A stretch of DNA of 6,600 nt from Bacteroidales bacterium (GCA_029933755.1 JAOZNO010000217.1:1-6600), one strand, 5' to 3'; numbered from the stretch's first letter, positions 1 to 5,806 are shown. Notes: generated by a model not told the origin, from the sequence alone. Program-made: numbers and translations.

Positions 1-10
1 AATATAGATT

Positions 11-45
11 ATACCCGTCCAACCGCTCGGAGCGGTCAGACGTAT
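11..45. repeat. GC-rich imperfect palindrome / hairpin
   Basis: A strong inverted repeat in otherwise AT-rich DNA. The inner stem is ACCGCT (22-27) paired with AGCGGT (31-36) around a CGG loop. After a symmetrical CA/CA internal loop, GTC (17-19) pairs with GAC (39-41). With a small bulge, ATAC (11-14) can pair with GTAT (42-45). No T-run follows on the plus strand, so it is a poor intrinsic terminator for an upstream plus-strand gene. It resembles the short GC-rich palindromic repeats scattered in Bacteroidota intergenic DNA. The family assignment is from memory and was not checked. Confidence 0.6.
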
Positions 46-203
46 ATGTTCTGCTAATGTGACCATTTATTCAAGTAACTAAACAAAATCAATATTCATT
101 TTTAATTACCAATTGATTATCTGTTAATTACAACTTCAGTAAAATAAATTGCTTATATCGAACTCAGATTAATACGTAAATTGAATTGTTTCAGAATTAA
201 CTT

Positions 204-234
204 TTTGGTTTAATAAAAAACATTTATATATTTG
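204..234 (+). promoter_or_regulatory. Bacteroidota-type promoter of the MarR gene
   Basis: TTTG at 204-207 and TATATTTG at 227-234 match the Bacteroidota consensus (TTTG, about 19-21 bases, TAnnTTTG). The spacer here is 19 bases. Transcription would start near 239-241, giving a leader of about 17 bases before the ATG at 257. A perfect AT palindrome, TAAATATTTA (241-250), lies in that leader and could be an autoregulatory site, although AT-rich palindromes also arise by chance. Confidence 0.75.
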
Positions 235-256
235 CCATGTTAAATATTTACTTTTT

Positions 257-691
257 ATGAAACCAAGTCCGCGGGAAAACTCACTAGGTGCACAAATGGC
301 CATTGCACTACAACTAATGAAAAGAAAAAATCATCAGGCAATTAACAGTGCAGGTTATAGCATTACCATGGAACAATTAGCAATTTTAGAAATGTTAAAT
401 TTTAGTGGTGATGTTAATATGACAGAGTTATCACATGCTGTTTGGAAACAAAATGCAAATATTACACGAATTGTTGATAAGCTGGAAGCAAGGCAACTAG
501 TAGAAAGAAAGGCAGTTAAAGGAGATAGACGTGCTAATCTTGTGAGCTTAACTAATAAAGGCAAACAACTTTTTAAAAACGTGATACCCATTATTATTGA
601 TGTACATAAAGATGCCGTTTCAACTATTTCAAAAGAAGAAGAAGCAATAACACTTAGTATATTGAAAAAAATAATTACTCATTTATCGTAA
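257..691 (+). CDS. MarR-family winged-helix transcriptional regulator
   Basis: The 144-residue product has the usual length for a MarR regulator, a dimeric cytoplasmic DNA-binding protein that often represses nearby genes and responds to phenolic ligands or oxidants. An N-terminal helix (about 10-30) precedes the region SITMEQLAILEMLN (35-48). The helix-turn-helix spans about 51-78 (MTELSHAV, then NANITRIVDKLEARQLVERK). The wing carries the family's DRR signature (residues 90-92), followed by VSLTNKGKQL. The C-terminal helices (about 105-143) would complete the dimer interface. The ATG at 257 sits correctly downstream of a consensus promoter. The next gene starts 66 bases after its stop on the same strand, so it may control the lipoprotein and reductase genes, or be co-transcribed with them. 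No cysteine is visible in the protein, which argues against thiol-based OhrR-type sensing. The ligand is unknown. Confidence 0.93.
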   Translation: MKPSPRENSLGAQMAIALQLMKRKNHQAINSAGYSITMEQLAILEMLNFSGDVNMTELSHAVWKQNANITRIVDKLEARQLVERKAVKGDRRANLVSLTNKGKQLFKNVIPIIIDVHKDAVSTISKEEEAITLSILKKIITHLS

Positions 692-757
692 CGCATATTT
701 TTTTATCTATATATTTCATGTATCAAATTTAACTATATTTAATTTAAATCAAATAAA

Positions 758-1525
758 ATGAAGAATCTTATTTTTTTAACGATGATGGCAATGCTGTTTG
801 CCTGCAATGATCAATCAAACGATGAAAAAACATCGAATGAAACAGATCAACAAAACACATCAGAACTTGACGAATCCAAAATTGGTAGAAAAAATTTTGC
901 GATTGTTTGGAAATGGAAAACAAGGGATTTACAGCTAATGGAAGACAATTTAGGAGCTGTTGGCTTTGAAATGAACGACCTTTGGGAAGATGATATCATT
1001 GAAAATTTATATTTTAATAAAGAAACAGGTAAAGAGAATGAATACTTCCCCAATATTTCGTCTTTTTTAAAAGCGCATACACTTGAAGATGCCCAAAACA
1101 TTTTAAATAACTCTATTCTTGTAAAAAAAGAAATGGCAGAATATAAAATCTACCCAGTTGGGGCAAAATGGTTAGGCAGAAAACTTGAAGCTATTAAAGA
1201 AAGAGGGGCAACAAAATCTTATGTTGCTGTTTGGAAAAATGAAAAAGAATTAAACCAAACTGAGAATGCAAAAATAATTGATACACAAAGTGCGGCAATT
1301 ATGGAACTATGGAATAAAGGAGCTGTAGAAAATGTTTATTTTGATGTTGCAGGCACATTAGAAGCAAATGATGTTACCGATTTTGTATTTTTTGTAAATG
1401 CAAATTCTGAAAATGAAGCCAGAGAGATTTGTGATAATTTGCCGTTTGCTAAAGAAAATATTGCAAGTTATAAATTAGCACTGGTTGGCGTTTTTTGGTT
1501 AGGCCAGCATGAGGATAATAAATAA
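758..1525 (+). CDS. Lipoprotein with two tandem dimeric alpha/beta-barrel (YciI / muconolactone-isomerase-like) domains
   Basis: The 255-residue product begins with a lipoprotein signal: a hydrophobic stretch ending LFAC, with the lipidated cysteine at 16. A polar, Asn/Asp/Glu/Ser/Thr-rich tether (about 17-42) follows. The rest is an internal duplication. Copy 1 spans about 47-139 and copy 2 about 155-249. Each runs [FV]A[IV]WK, then LW(E/N)..., (I/V)EN(L/V)YF, a helix rich in E/A/N, then (E/S)YK(I/L)...VG..WLG. This pattern suggests the ferredoxin-like dimeric alpha/beta-barrel superfamily, with one polypeptide supplying both halves. Members of that superfamily act on aromatic or lactone compounds, or only bind ligands. 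I see no catalytic motif that fixes a reaction. No clear promoter lies in the 66-base gap after the MarR gene, so readthrough from it is plausible. The protein is probably anchored in the outer or inner membrane facing the periplasm. The fold assignment is moderate; the duplication and lipobox are directly visible. Confidence 0.82.
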   Translation: MKNLIFLTMMAMLFACNDQSNDEKTSNETDQQNTSELDESKIGRKNFAIVWKWKTRDLQLMEDNLGAVGFEMNDLWEDDIIENLYFNKETGKENEYFPNISSFLKAHTLEDAQNILNNSILVKKEMAEYKIYPVGAKWLGRKLEAIKERGATKSYVAVWKNEKELNQTENAKIIDTQSAAIMELWNKGAVENVYFDVAGTLEANDVTDFVFFVNANSENEAREICDNLPFAKENIASYKLALVGVFWLGQHEDNK

Positions 1526-1682
1526 GCTCTGTTTATAAAATCAGTTTTTCTCGACTTTATGCTTTCTATCTTATTTTAACAGCAGTCAACAGTTCTCTGT
1601 ATGCGGATTTTGCGGCGCTACTACTCACTTAGTTCTATTGACTATCAATTTATAAATCTTTCAATTAAGTAAAATAAATGAC
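1526..1682. other. 157-base intergenic gap with a GC-richer patch
   Basis: No open reading frame, hairpin terminator or TAnnTTTG promoter is evident between the lipoprotein stop and the reductase ATG. The patch at about 1581-1630 is near 48% G+C (24 of 50 bases), clearly above its surroundings, and includes GCGGATTTTGCGGCGC. It could be a decayed insertion or gene remnant. A short out-of-frame ATG at 1678 is followed at once by a stop, so the ATG at 1683 is the better start for the next gene. Confidence 0.4.
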
Positions 1683-2936
1683 ATGAGAACAATAAAACAA
1701 GAACACTATTTCCCAATAATCATTGCCATCCATTTTATTTTTTGGTGGATTGATTTAACACTTTACAAAGGCAGTTATGAATATAACTCAAAAACCATTG
1801 CCGGCGAAATATTTTCGTCCTGGGTAGTTACTGTTTTTGCTGCAAACTTTTTAATGGCTACCCGTGCAAAATGGGTTGAACGAATTTTTGGTGGCCTCGA
1901 TAAAATGTATATGATTCATCGCAGGTCAGGTATAATTGCGATTGTCCTTTTGTTATTGCATTTTATTGTTGTACCAAGAGGTTCGGTATTTACACCTGGC
2001 AAACCAATGGGGTTTTATGCTCTGGTGCTAATATTACTAGGTGTTTTACTTTCAGCAGCACCCATATTAAAACGTAAAATTAAATACAATAAATGGTTGA
2101 TTTTTCATAAATTTATGGGACTATTCTACATTTTAGGTATTGCTCATTCAGTTAATGTACCAACACTTACAAGTGAATTGCCCATTGTAAGAGCCTATGT
2201 TTATGGAATGGCTTTAATCGGAATTATTGCATGGTTCTATAGGGCATTTTTATACAATCTGTTTAACAAAAAGTTAAATTACACGGTAAATTCAGTTAAA
2301 CGCTTTGACGATGATATAATTGAAATTTCATTAAAACCTGACAATAAGCAATTAGCTTATCAAGCCGGTCAATTCACCTTTGTTTCTTTTAAAGGGATTA
2401 ACAGACAGGAGGCACACCCTTTTACTATAAGTAGTCATCCGTCTGATAAAAATTTGAGGCTTACCGTAAAAGCCCTTGGCGATTATACTGCTGATTTACA
2501 GACCTCCTTAAAGGAAGGTACAAAAGCAAAAGTTCAGGGAACATTTGGACAATTTAACTTTAAAACGGCTAAGTACAAAAAACAGCTTTGGCTGGCGGGC
2601 GGCATTGGTATAACACCATTTTTATCATTTGTAAAAGAAGCCAACACTGACTATGATGCAACATTGGTTTGGAGTATCAAAACACTCAAAGAAGCTAACT
2701 ATAAAGAAGAAATTGAAACAGTTGTAAGTGACAAACCAAACGTGAAATTCATTATTAACAATTCCGATACAAAAGGTTATTTTACTATTGATAAAATGTA
2801 TAAAAGTATCGACTTAAAGAATTATTCAATTTTTATTTGCGGACCGGAAGTAATGCGGGAAAGTTACATTAAACAATTACTTCAAAAAGGTGTTTCCATA
2901 AGGGATATTCATTACGAAGAATTTAGTTTTAGATAA
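1683..2936 (+). CDS. NOX/ferric-reductase-superfamily transmembrane flavocytochrome b
   Basis: The 417-residue product is an integral membrane electron-transfer enzyme. It is expected to pass electrons from NAD(P)H through FAD and two b-type haems across the membrane, to oxygen, ferric iron or another acceptor. Residues 1-190 form the ferric-reductase-like membrane domain, with hydrophobic segments near 10-27, 44-60, 83-98, 110-127, 141-156 and 171-191. Candidate haem ligands are H79 and H93, then H142 and H155. The FAD domain (about 198-295) has QAGQFTFVSF (227-236) and the flavin-phosphate motif HPFTISS (245-251). The nucleotide-binding domain (about 300-417) has LAGGIGITPFLS (304-315), FICGPEVM (384-391) and the C-terminal EEFSFR. 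There is no 2Fe-2S domain. The histidine spacing H-x13-H and H-x12-H is the NOX-type pattern; yeast FRE proteins, as I recall, have x13 in both. Substrate and NADH/NADPH preference cannot be read here. The nearby MarR gene suggests stress or ligand control, but the 157-base upstream gap leaves co-transcription unproven. Confidence 0.88.
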   Translation: MRTIKQEHYFPIIIAIHFIFWWIDLTLYKGSYEYNSKTIAGEIFSSWVVTVFAANFLMATRAKWVERIFGGLDKMYMIHRRSGIIAIVLLLLHFIVVPRGSVFTPGKPMGFYALVLILLGVLLSAAPILKRKIKYNKWLIFHKFMGLFYILGIAHSVNVPTLTSELPIVRAYVYGMALIGIIAWFYRAFLYNLFNKKLNYTVNSVKRFDDDIIEISLKPDNKQLAYQAGQFTFVSFKGINRQEAHPFTISSHPSDKNLRLTVKALGDYTADLQTSLKEGTKAKVQGTFGQFNFKTAKYKKQLWLAGGIGITPFLSFVKEANTDYDATLVWSIKTLKEANYKEEIETVVSDKPNVKFIINNSDTKGYFTIDKMYKSIDLKNYSIFICGPEVMRESYIKQLLQKGVSIRDIHYEEFSFR

Positions 2937-2975
2937 GGTCGATAAGAGAGTGGTATAATGTTACAATGTGTTAAT

Positions 2976-3041
2976 AATTCAATAAAAAATAGATCAATAA
3001 TATATTCGATCATTATATCATTTAATAATTTTTATTGAATT
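2976..3041. repeat. 13-bp perfect inverted repeat upstream of the barrel gene
   Basis: AATTCAATAAAAA (2976-2988) is the exact reverse complement of TTTTTATTGAATT (3029-3041), with 40 bases between. Two GATC words (2992-2995 and 3008-3011) lie in the spacer. The right arm runs into a T-rich stretch, so as RNA it could form a weak AT-rich terminator after the reductase gene. As DNA it could be a regulator site for the barrel gene. The sequence is AT-rich, so some chance contribution is likely, but 13 perfect pairs is notable. Confidence 0.55.
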
Positions 3042-3069
3042 TTTGATATTTTTATTTGATAATTCGATA

Positions 3070-3077
3070 TACATTTG
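3070..3077 (+). promoter_or_regulatory. Possible -7 box (TACATTTG) just before the barrel gene
   Basis: TACATTTG fits TAnnTTTG, but the nearest suitable TTTG (3042-3045) is 24 bases upstream, longer than the usual 19-21. The box ends only four bases before the ATG at 3082. If used, the transcript would start at or almost at the ATG and be leaderless. It may instead be a chance match. Confidence 0.35.
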
Positions 3078-3081
3078 TTGT

Positions 3082-3966
3082 ATGAAAAAAGTATCAGTTA
3101 AAAACCATATTCGCCGAATATTTATTTTACTTTCGGTATTACTTGCTGCAAATATTTCAAATATACAGGCACAGGAAAATCCCATAGCCCCAACGATTAA
3201 TGACAGCCTGCAGGAAATAAACGATAATTGGGAACGATTTTCTCTTAGTTTTGGTGGTTTTTTAAGTAATTATAATAGTGGTATCAGTATTGGTAGCGAG
3301 CGCCTTGGCATTGGTATCCATATTGATTTAGAAGACGCACTAGGACTTAAAACTGCTGCATTCGCTTTCCGGGGAAACACCAATTACCGTTTTGGCAAAA
3401 AGATGAAACATGCTGTTTCTTTTGGATATTTTGGCGTATATCGTAATTCACATAAAGTACTTCAAACAGAATTAGAAATTGGGAATATTGTTATTCCTGT
3501 TGGATCAGAGATTAACAGCAGTTTTGATTTATCTATCTGGCGGGCAAAGTATGATTATTCCTTTTTGCAAAACGAAAATGTTTCCCTTGGTATTTCAGTT
3601 GGCTTATTTATAATGCCAATAAGGTTTTCTGTTAAAACCCTGCATTTTGAAGAACAAGCAACGGATTTAGTTGCACCCTTACCCGTTATTGGTTTACGAT
3701 CTGATTTTTTAATTACAGAGAAGCTTTATTTACGTCAAAGTGTAGAGCTACTATTAATTAGCATTGACAATTTCCAGGGGCGTATCCTTGATTTGGATAT
3801 AAAAGTAGAACATCAAACTTTTGAACATATTAGCTTCGGATTAGGAATTAACTCAAATCGGTTAATCATAAAAGCTAAAGGTGATACCTATCCAGATATT
3901 GATTTTTACGGTGAAATTGGAATGGAGTACACCGGTATTTATTTTTTTGCAAAATATCATTTTTAA
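3082..3966 (+). CDS. Outer-membrane beta-barrel protein, function unknown
   Basis: I chose the ATG at 3082 (294 residues) over the in-frame TTG at 3043. It gives a standard signal peptide: basic start MKKVSVKNHIRR, hydrophobic core FILLSVLLAANI, and likely cleavage after IQA (residue 30). The upstream TTG adds a hydrophobic, cysteine-containing extension that would spoil the signal. The mature chain is built of alternating polar and hydrophobic beta strands separated by short turns (for example FSLSFGGFLSN, NYRFGKKMKHAVSFGYFGVYR, VSLGISVGLFIMPIRFSV). It ends FFAKYHF, with a terminal Phe as in many BAM-inserted barrels. The motif IDLEDALGL (81-89), followed by a strand with YRF (102-104), recalls a family of small bacterial outer-membrane barrels, recognised from memory only. 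It lies 145 bases after the reductase gene on the same strand, with an inverted repeat between, so it may be transcribed separately. No enzymatic residues stand out. Confidence 0.8.
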   Translation: MKKVSVKNHIRRIFILLSVLLAANISNIQAQENPIAPTINDSLQEINDNWERFSLSFGGFLSNYNSGISIGSERLGIGIHIDLEDALGLKTAAFAFRGNTNYRFGKKMKHAVSFGYFGVYRNSHKVLQTELEIGNIVIPVGSEINSSFDLSIWRAKYDYSFLQNENVSLGISVGLFIMPIRFSVKTLHFEEQATDLVAPLPVIGLRSDFLITEKLYLRQSVELLLISIDNFQGRILDLDIKVEHQTFEHISFGLGINSNRLIIKAKGDTYPDIDFYGEIGMEYTGIYFFAKYHF

Positions 3967-4061
3967 TCAATAAAAAAGTTTTATCAGTGATGTGTAAACA
4001 GGGCAATGGATTTTAAAACTTTAAAACTAAAATTAGAAATAAAAGTAGCCCTTTCTGATCC

Positions 4062-4135
4062 ATCTGCGTATATCTGAGAAATCTGTGGACAAAAAAAGAA
4101 AGTTTATCCTCAGATTCACGCAAATTTGCGCAGAT
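4062..4135. repeat. Large imperfect palindrome built of ATCTGnG units, between convergent genes
   Basis: The left arm (4062-4089) and right arm (4107-4135) are imperfect reverse complements, separated by a 17-base purine-rich loop (4090-4106). Each arm is three tandem 9-10-base units. On the left these are ATCTGCGTAT, ATCTGAGAA and ATCTGTGGA. The right arm reads the same way on the other strand as ATCTGCGCAA, ATTTGCGTGA and ATCTGAGGA. It lies between the 3' ends of the barrel gene and the minus-strand AraC gene, where it could act as a bidirectional terminator or mRNA 3' stabiliser. Similar ATCTGCG/CGCAGAT palindromes recur in many Bacteroidota genomes, from memory. The rest of the gap (3967-4221) shows no gene. 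Confidence 0.75.
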
Positions 4136-4221
4136 ATAATAAAAATGCTCAAGTTTGTTTCATGAAAAATCTTAAAGGCGATTCCCCTGAATGTGTAAAG
4201 TAGCTGAGTAGAATGCTCTAT

Positions 4222-5172
4222 TTACCTCTTAAGCGTTTCTGAAGGCAATTCACCAAACCACTTTTTGTAATCAGCTGCAAACTGTCCCATATGCCAAAAC
4301 CCATTGAATAATGCAATGTTTGATATTTTGCAATCCTTACTATTATTTCGTAACAATTCCACTCTTATTTTATTTAATCTTGTAGCTTTTATATAATCTT
4401 TTGGTGTAACCTGAAACTTTTCTAAAAATGCATATTCCAATGTCCGTTCACTTATACCTGAATACCTACATAATTGGCTAATGGTGGGCATCACATCCAA
4501 ATCATTATTAATTAAATCCACCGCCTTTTTCATAGCAATATCTCGTCGTCGCATTTTTGGCTTAATAATATATCTATACTCATTGTTTTCAAAAAAACGA
4601 AGCAGATACAAAATAATATTATCAAACTGAAATGTATGTGCTTTAATACTATGATTAAGCCCATTTTCCTTATCTGATTTTACATAATATAAAAACTCAT
4701 CTGCAATTTGATGAAACTCCTTTACAAATAATTCGCTTAGGTTAATTTGTTTTTCACTACCTCCAAAATATTTTTTTGCATTCCTGTATCCTAGGTATTC
4801 AATGGTTTCAAACAAATATGATTCTTCAATGGAAATTACGTAAACATCAAAGTTGGTATAAGACACGGCATCTATATTTTCATTTTCAGGAAAAATTAAG
4901 AGTTGTTTTCCATCCGTTTTCTTGTTAAGCCAAATAAAATTATTTGCATTATGAACAGGAACTACAAGCGTTCTAAACCCTTTGGGGCGTATACCTAACT
5001 GTTGTATCTTACCATCAAGTTTCGTTCGGCCAATTTGAAATTTTTGATTTGTATAAATACTCAAAAAACTACTGAAATTATTTTTGCTTAGAATCCTAAA
5101 ATCCAAATCCCACATAGAAACTGCTTCCTGAAAATGTTCAGAATGTTCAAAATTTGCCTCAATAAAATTCAT
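4222..5172 (-). CDS. AraC-family transcriptional regulator (EutR/FeaR-like architecture)
   Basis: The 316-residue product has an N-terminal sensing or dimerisation region (about 1-205) and a C-terminal AraC-type double helix-turn-helix (about 212-314). The first helix-turn-helix covers PTISQLCRYSGISERTLEYAF (229-249). The linker has the family's P-KDYI-A-RLN--R--L pattern (257-274). The second helix-turn-helix contains ISNIALFNGFWHMGQFAADY (283-302) and ends in WFGELPSETL (305-314). The GFWH-GQFA-DY variant with GELPSETL is typical of EutR-like members of the family. The N-terminal half has no obvious signal peptide or membrane segment, so it is cytoplasmic. It contains a region FQIGRTKLDGKIQQLGIRPKG (45-65) of the kind seen in EutR/FeaR N-terminal domains. 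The effector is unknown. It is convergent with the barrel gene and divergent from the lipoprotein fragment, so its target may be that remnant's former operon, the downstream sulfatase region, or its own promoter. All three are guesses. Confidence 0.9.
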   Translation of the reverse strand: MNFIEANFEHSEHFQEAVSMWDLDFRILSKNNFSSFLSIYTNQKFQIGRTKLDGKIQQLGIRPKGFRTLVVPVHNANNFIWLNKKTDGKQLLIFPENENIDAVSYTNFDVYVISIEESYLFETIEYLGYRNAKKYFGGSEKQINLSELFVKEFHQIADEFLYYVKSDKENGLNHSIKAHTFQFDNIILYLLRFFENNEYRYIIKPKMRRRDIAMKKAVDLINNDLDVMPTISQLCRYSGISERTLEYAFLEKFQVTPKDYIKATRLNKIRVELLRNNSKDCKISNIALFNGFWHMGQFAADYKKWFGELPSETLKR

Positions 5173-5252
5173 CCATATTTTAATTTAATTTATGACAGAA
5201 ACTATTATCGTAAATTATAGAAACTGTATTCGGGCTTATTGTATTTCCTGCA

Positions 5253-5260
5253 CAAATATA
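5253..5260 (-). promoter_or_regulatory. Possible -7 box for the AraC gene
   Basis: On the minus strand this reads TATATTTG, a full match to TAnnTTTG. It would give a leader of about 75 bases before the AraC start at 5172. No clear TTTG lies 19-21 bases upstream of it, so only half of the promoter is supported. Confidence 0.4.
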
Positions 5261-5315
5261 AGACAAAAATATCTTTTATTGCGGATTTTTGATATTATGT
5301 TAAGTTTTTAATATC

Positions 5316-5323
5316 TAATTTTG
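5316..5323 (+). promoter_or_regulatory. Possible -7 box for the lipoprotein fragment
   Basis: TAATTTTG matches TAnnTTTG. A TTTG at 5288-5291 lies 24 bases upstream, wider than the usual spacer. The predicted transcript start near 5329 would precede both in-frame ATGs (5336 and 5354). Confidence 0.4.
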
Positions 5324-5353
5324 CTGTTTTAAAACATGAAATTGTATTTTAAT

Positions 5354-5482
5354 ATGAAAAAATTCAAATTCCTAACTGGCATTATTTTAATGTCGATATT
5401 TTATAGCTGCTCAAGCGTAAAAGTAACCACCGACTCTGCAAAAACAACTGATTTTAGCCAATATAGAATCCTTAATGAATAA
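5354..5482 (+). pseudogene. Truncated lipoprotein, N-terminal fragment resembling DUF4136 lipoproteins
   Basis: This reads as 42 residues from the ATG at 5354 (48 from the in-frame ATG at 5336). The start MKKFKFLTGIILMS is a signal sequence ending IFYSC, with the lipidated cysteine at 19. It is followed by SSVKVTTDSAKTTDFSQYRIL and then a stop at 5480. The order Cys-Ser-Ser-Val-Lys-Val...Asp...DFSxY is how DUF4136 lipoproteins of Bacteroidota usually begin, but those run to roughly 180-200 residues. Only the first strand region remains here, and I find no continuation of the domain downstream in another frame. It is therefore best read as a gene whose 3' part was deleted or displaced. A palindrome and a MITE-like inverted repeat begin 17 and 38 bases after the stop. 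It could still be a genuine very small lipoprotein. Confidence 0.6.
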
Positions 5483-5498
5483 GTTTCCGGTTAATCAG

Positions 5499-5513
5499 GC
5501 AGAATAATTCTGC
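5499..5513. repeat. 15-base perfect palindrome
   Basis: GCAGAAT, a central A, then ATTCTGC. It lies 17 bases after the stop of the truncated lipoprotein. It could be a regulator half-site pair or a weak hairpin (5-bp stem, ATAAT loop); no T-run follows. Confidence 0.55.
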
Positions 5514-5519
5514 ATTTAA

Positions 5520-5601
5520 AGTCGGGACGTGACTCTGTTTGTAAAATGTAATGTATTCTAAGTAACCGTTTTTCAATCTATTTACAAGTCGTACCCCGAC
5601 T
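5520..5601. repeat. MITE-like imperfect inverted repeat, about 82 bases
   Basis: The ends are AGTCGGG (5520-5526) and its exact reverse complement CCCGACT (5595-5601). The symmetry continues inward imperfectly: GACT then TTGTAAA on the left (within 5531-5545) match TTTACAAGTC (5581-5590) on the right. There is no open frame inside. The size, terminal symmetry and lack of coding capacity suggest a miniature transposable element or a structured intergenic repeat. I see no convincing target-site duplication at the flanks. Confidence 0.5.
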
Positions 5602-5624
5602 ATTTTGCAAGATTTCTAACTTAA

Positions 5625-5646
5625 TGTAAAAGCATTAGGTTTTACA
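5625..5646. repeat. Short hairpin TGTAAAA...TTTTACA
   Basis: A 7-bp perfect stem (5625-5631 with 5640-5646) around an 8-base loop. It is AT-rich and may be a weak terminator or chance. The following stretch to 5700 shows no gene. Confidence 0.35.
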
Positions 5647-5722
5647 AATATCTAAAAATTCATAAATAGGCATTTTGATTTGAATAAAAAAAGAATTTTT
5701 TTAACAACTTACTTGATACATA

Positions 5723-5730
5723 TATATTTG
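5723..5730 (+). promoter_or_regulatory. Consensus -7 box (TATATTTG) upstream of an orphan mini-frame
   Basis: TATATTTG matches TAnnTTTG exactly. The -33 position is a T-run with no G, so the promoter is incomplete. It sits 20 bases before the ATG at 5750, the same geometry as the MarR promoter (box ending 22 bases before its ATG). This suggests it once drove a real gene. Confidence 0.4.
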
Positions 5731-5749
5731 ACATATTTAAACTTAATTT

Positions 5750-5806
5750 ATGAAAATAATTACTAAAACACTTATGAAATTAAAGGAAATTTTAATGCAG
5801 GTCTGA
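5750..5806 (+). pseudogene. Possible remnant of a gene start (18 codons)
   Basis: ATG at 5750 gives MKIITKTLMKLKEILMQV and then a stop. The frame is too short to identify and lacks a hydrophobic core. It has a good -7 box upstream, and its stop lies inside the left end of the inverted repeat that starts at 5796. One reading is that this is the 5' stub of a gene cut by insertion of that element. It could also be a chance frame. Confidence 0.25.

Noticed and set aside
237..260. Seven-codon leader frame ATG(237)...TGA overlapping the MarR start codon
   Set aside because: The predicted transcript start (about 239-241) lies at or after its ATG, so it would probably not be translated.
355..591. 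Minus-strand open frame of 78 codons inside the MarR gene
   Set aside because: It lies wholly within a well-supported gene and its Ser/Leu-rich product is typical of an antisense shadow.
847..1101. Minus-strand open frame of 84 codons inside the lipoprotein gene
   Set aside because: The plus-strand gene has a clear lipobox and domain duplication; the antisense product shows no recognisable feature.
3043..3081. TTG start at 3043 for the barrel gene
   Set aside because: It adds a 13-residue hydrophobic, cysteine-containing extension ahead of a normal signal peptide that starts at the ATG at 3082.
4006..4077. 23-codon plus-strand frame in the convergent gap
   Set aside because: It is very short, has no promoter, ends inside the ATCTGnG palindrome and has no recognisable product.
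4062..4135. CRISPR-like array, suggested by the repeated ATCTG units
   Set aside because: The units are only 9-10 bases, contiguous and arranged as a palindrome, with no spacers and no cas genes nearby.
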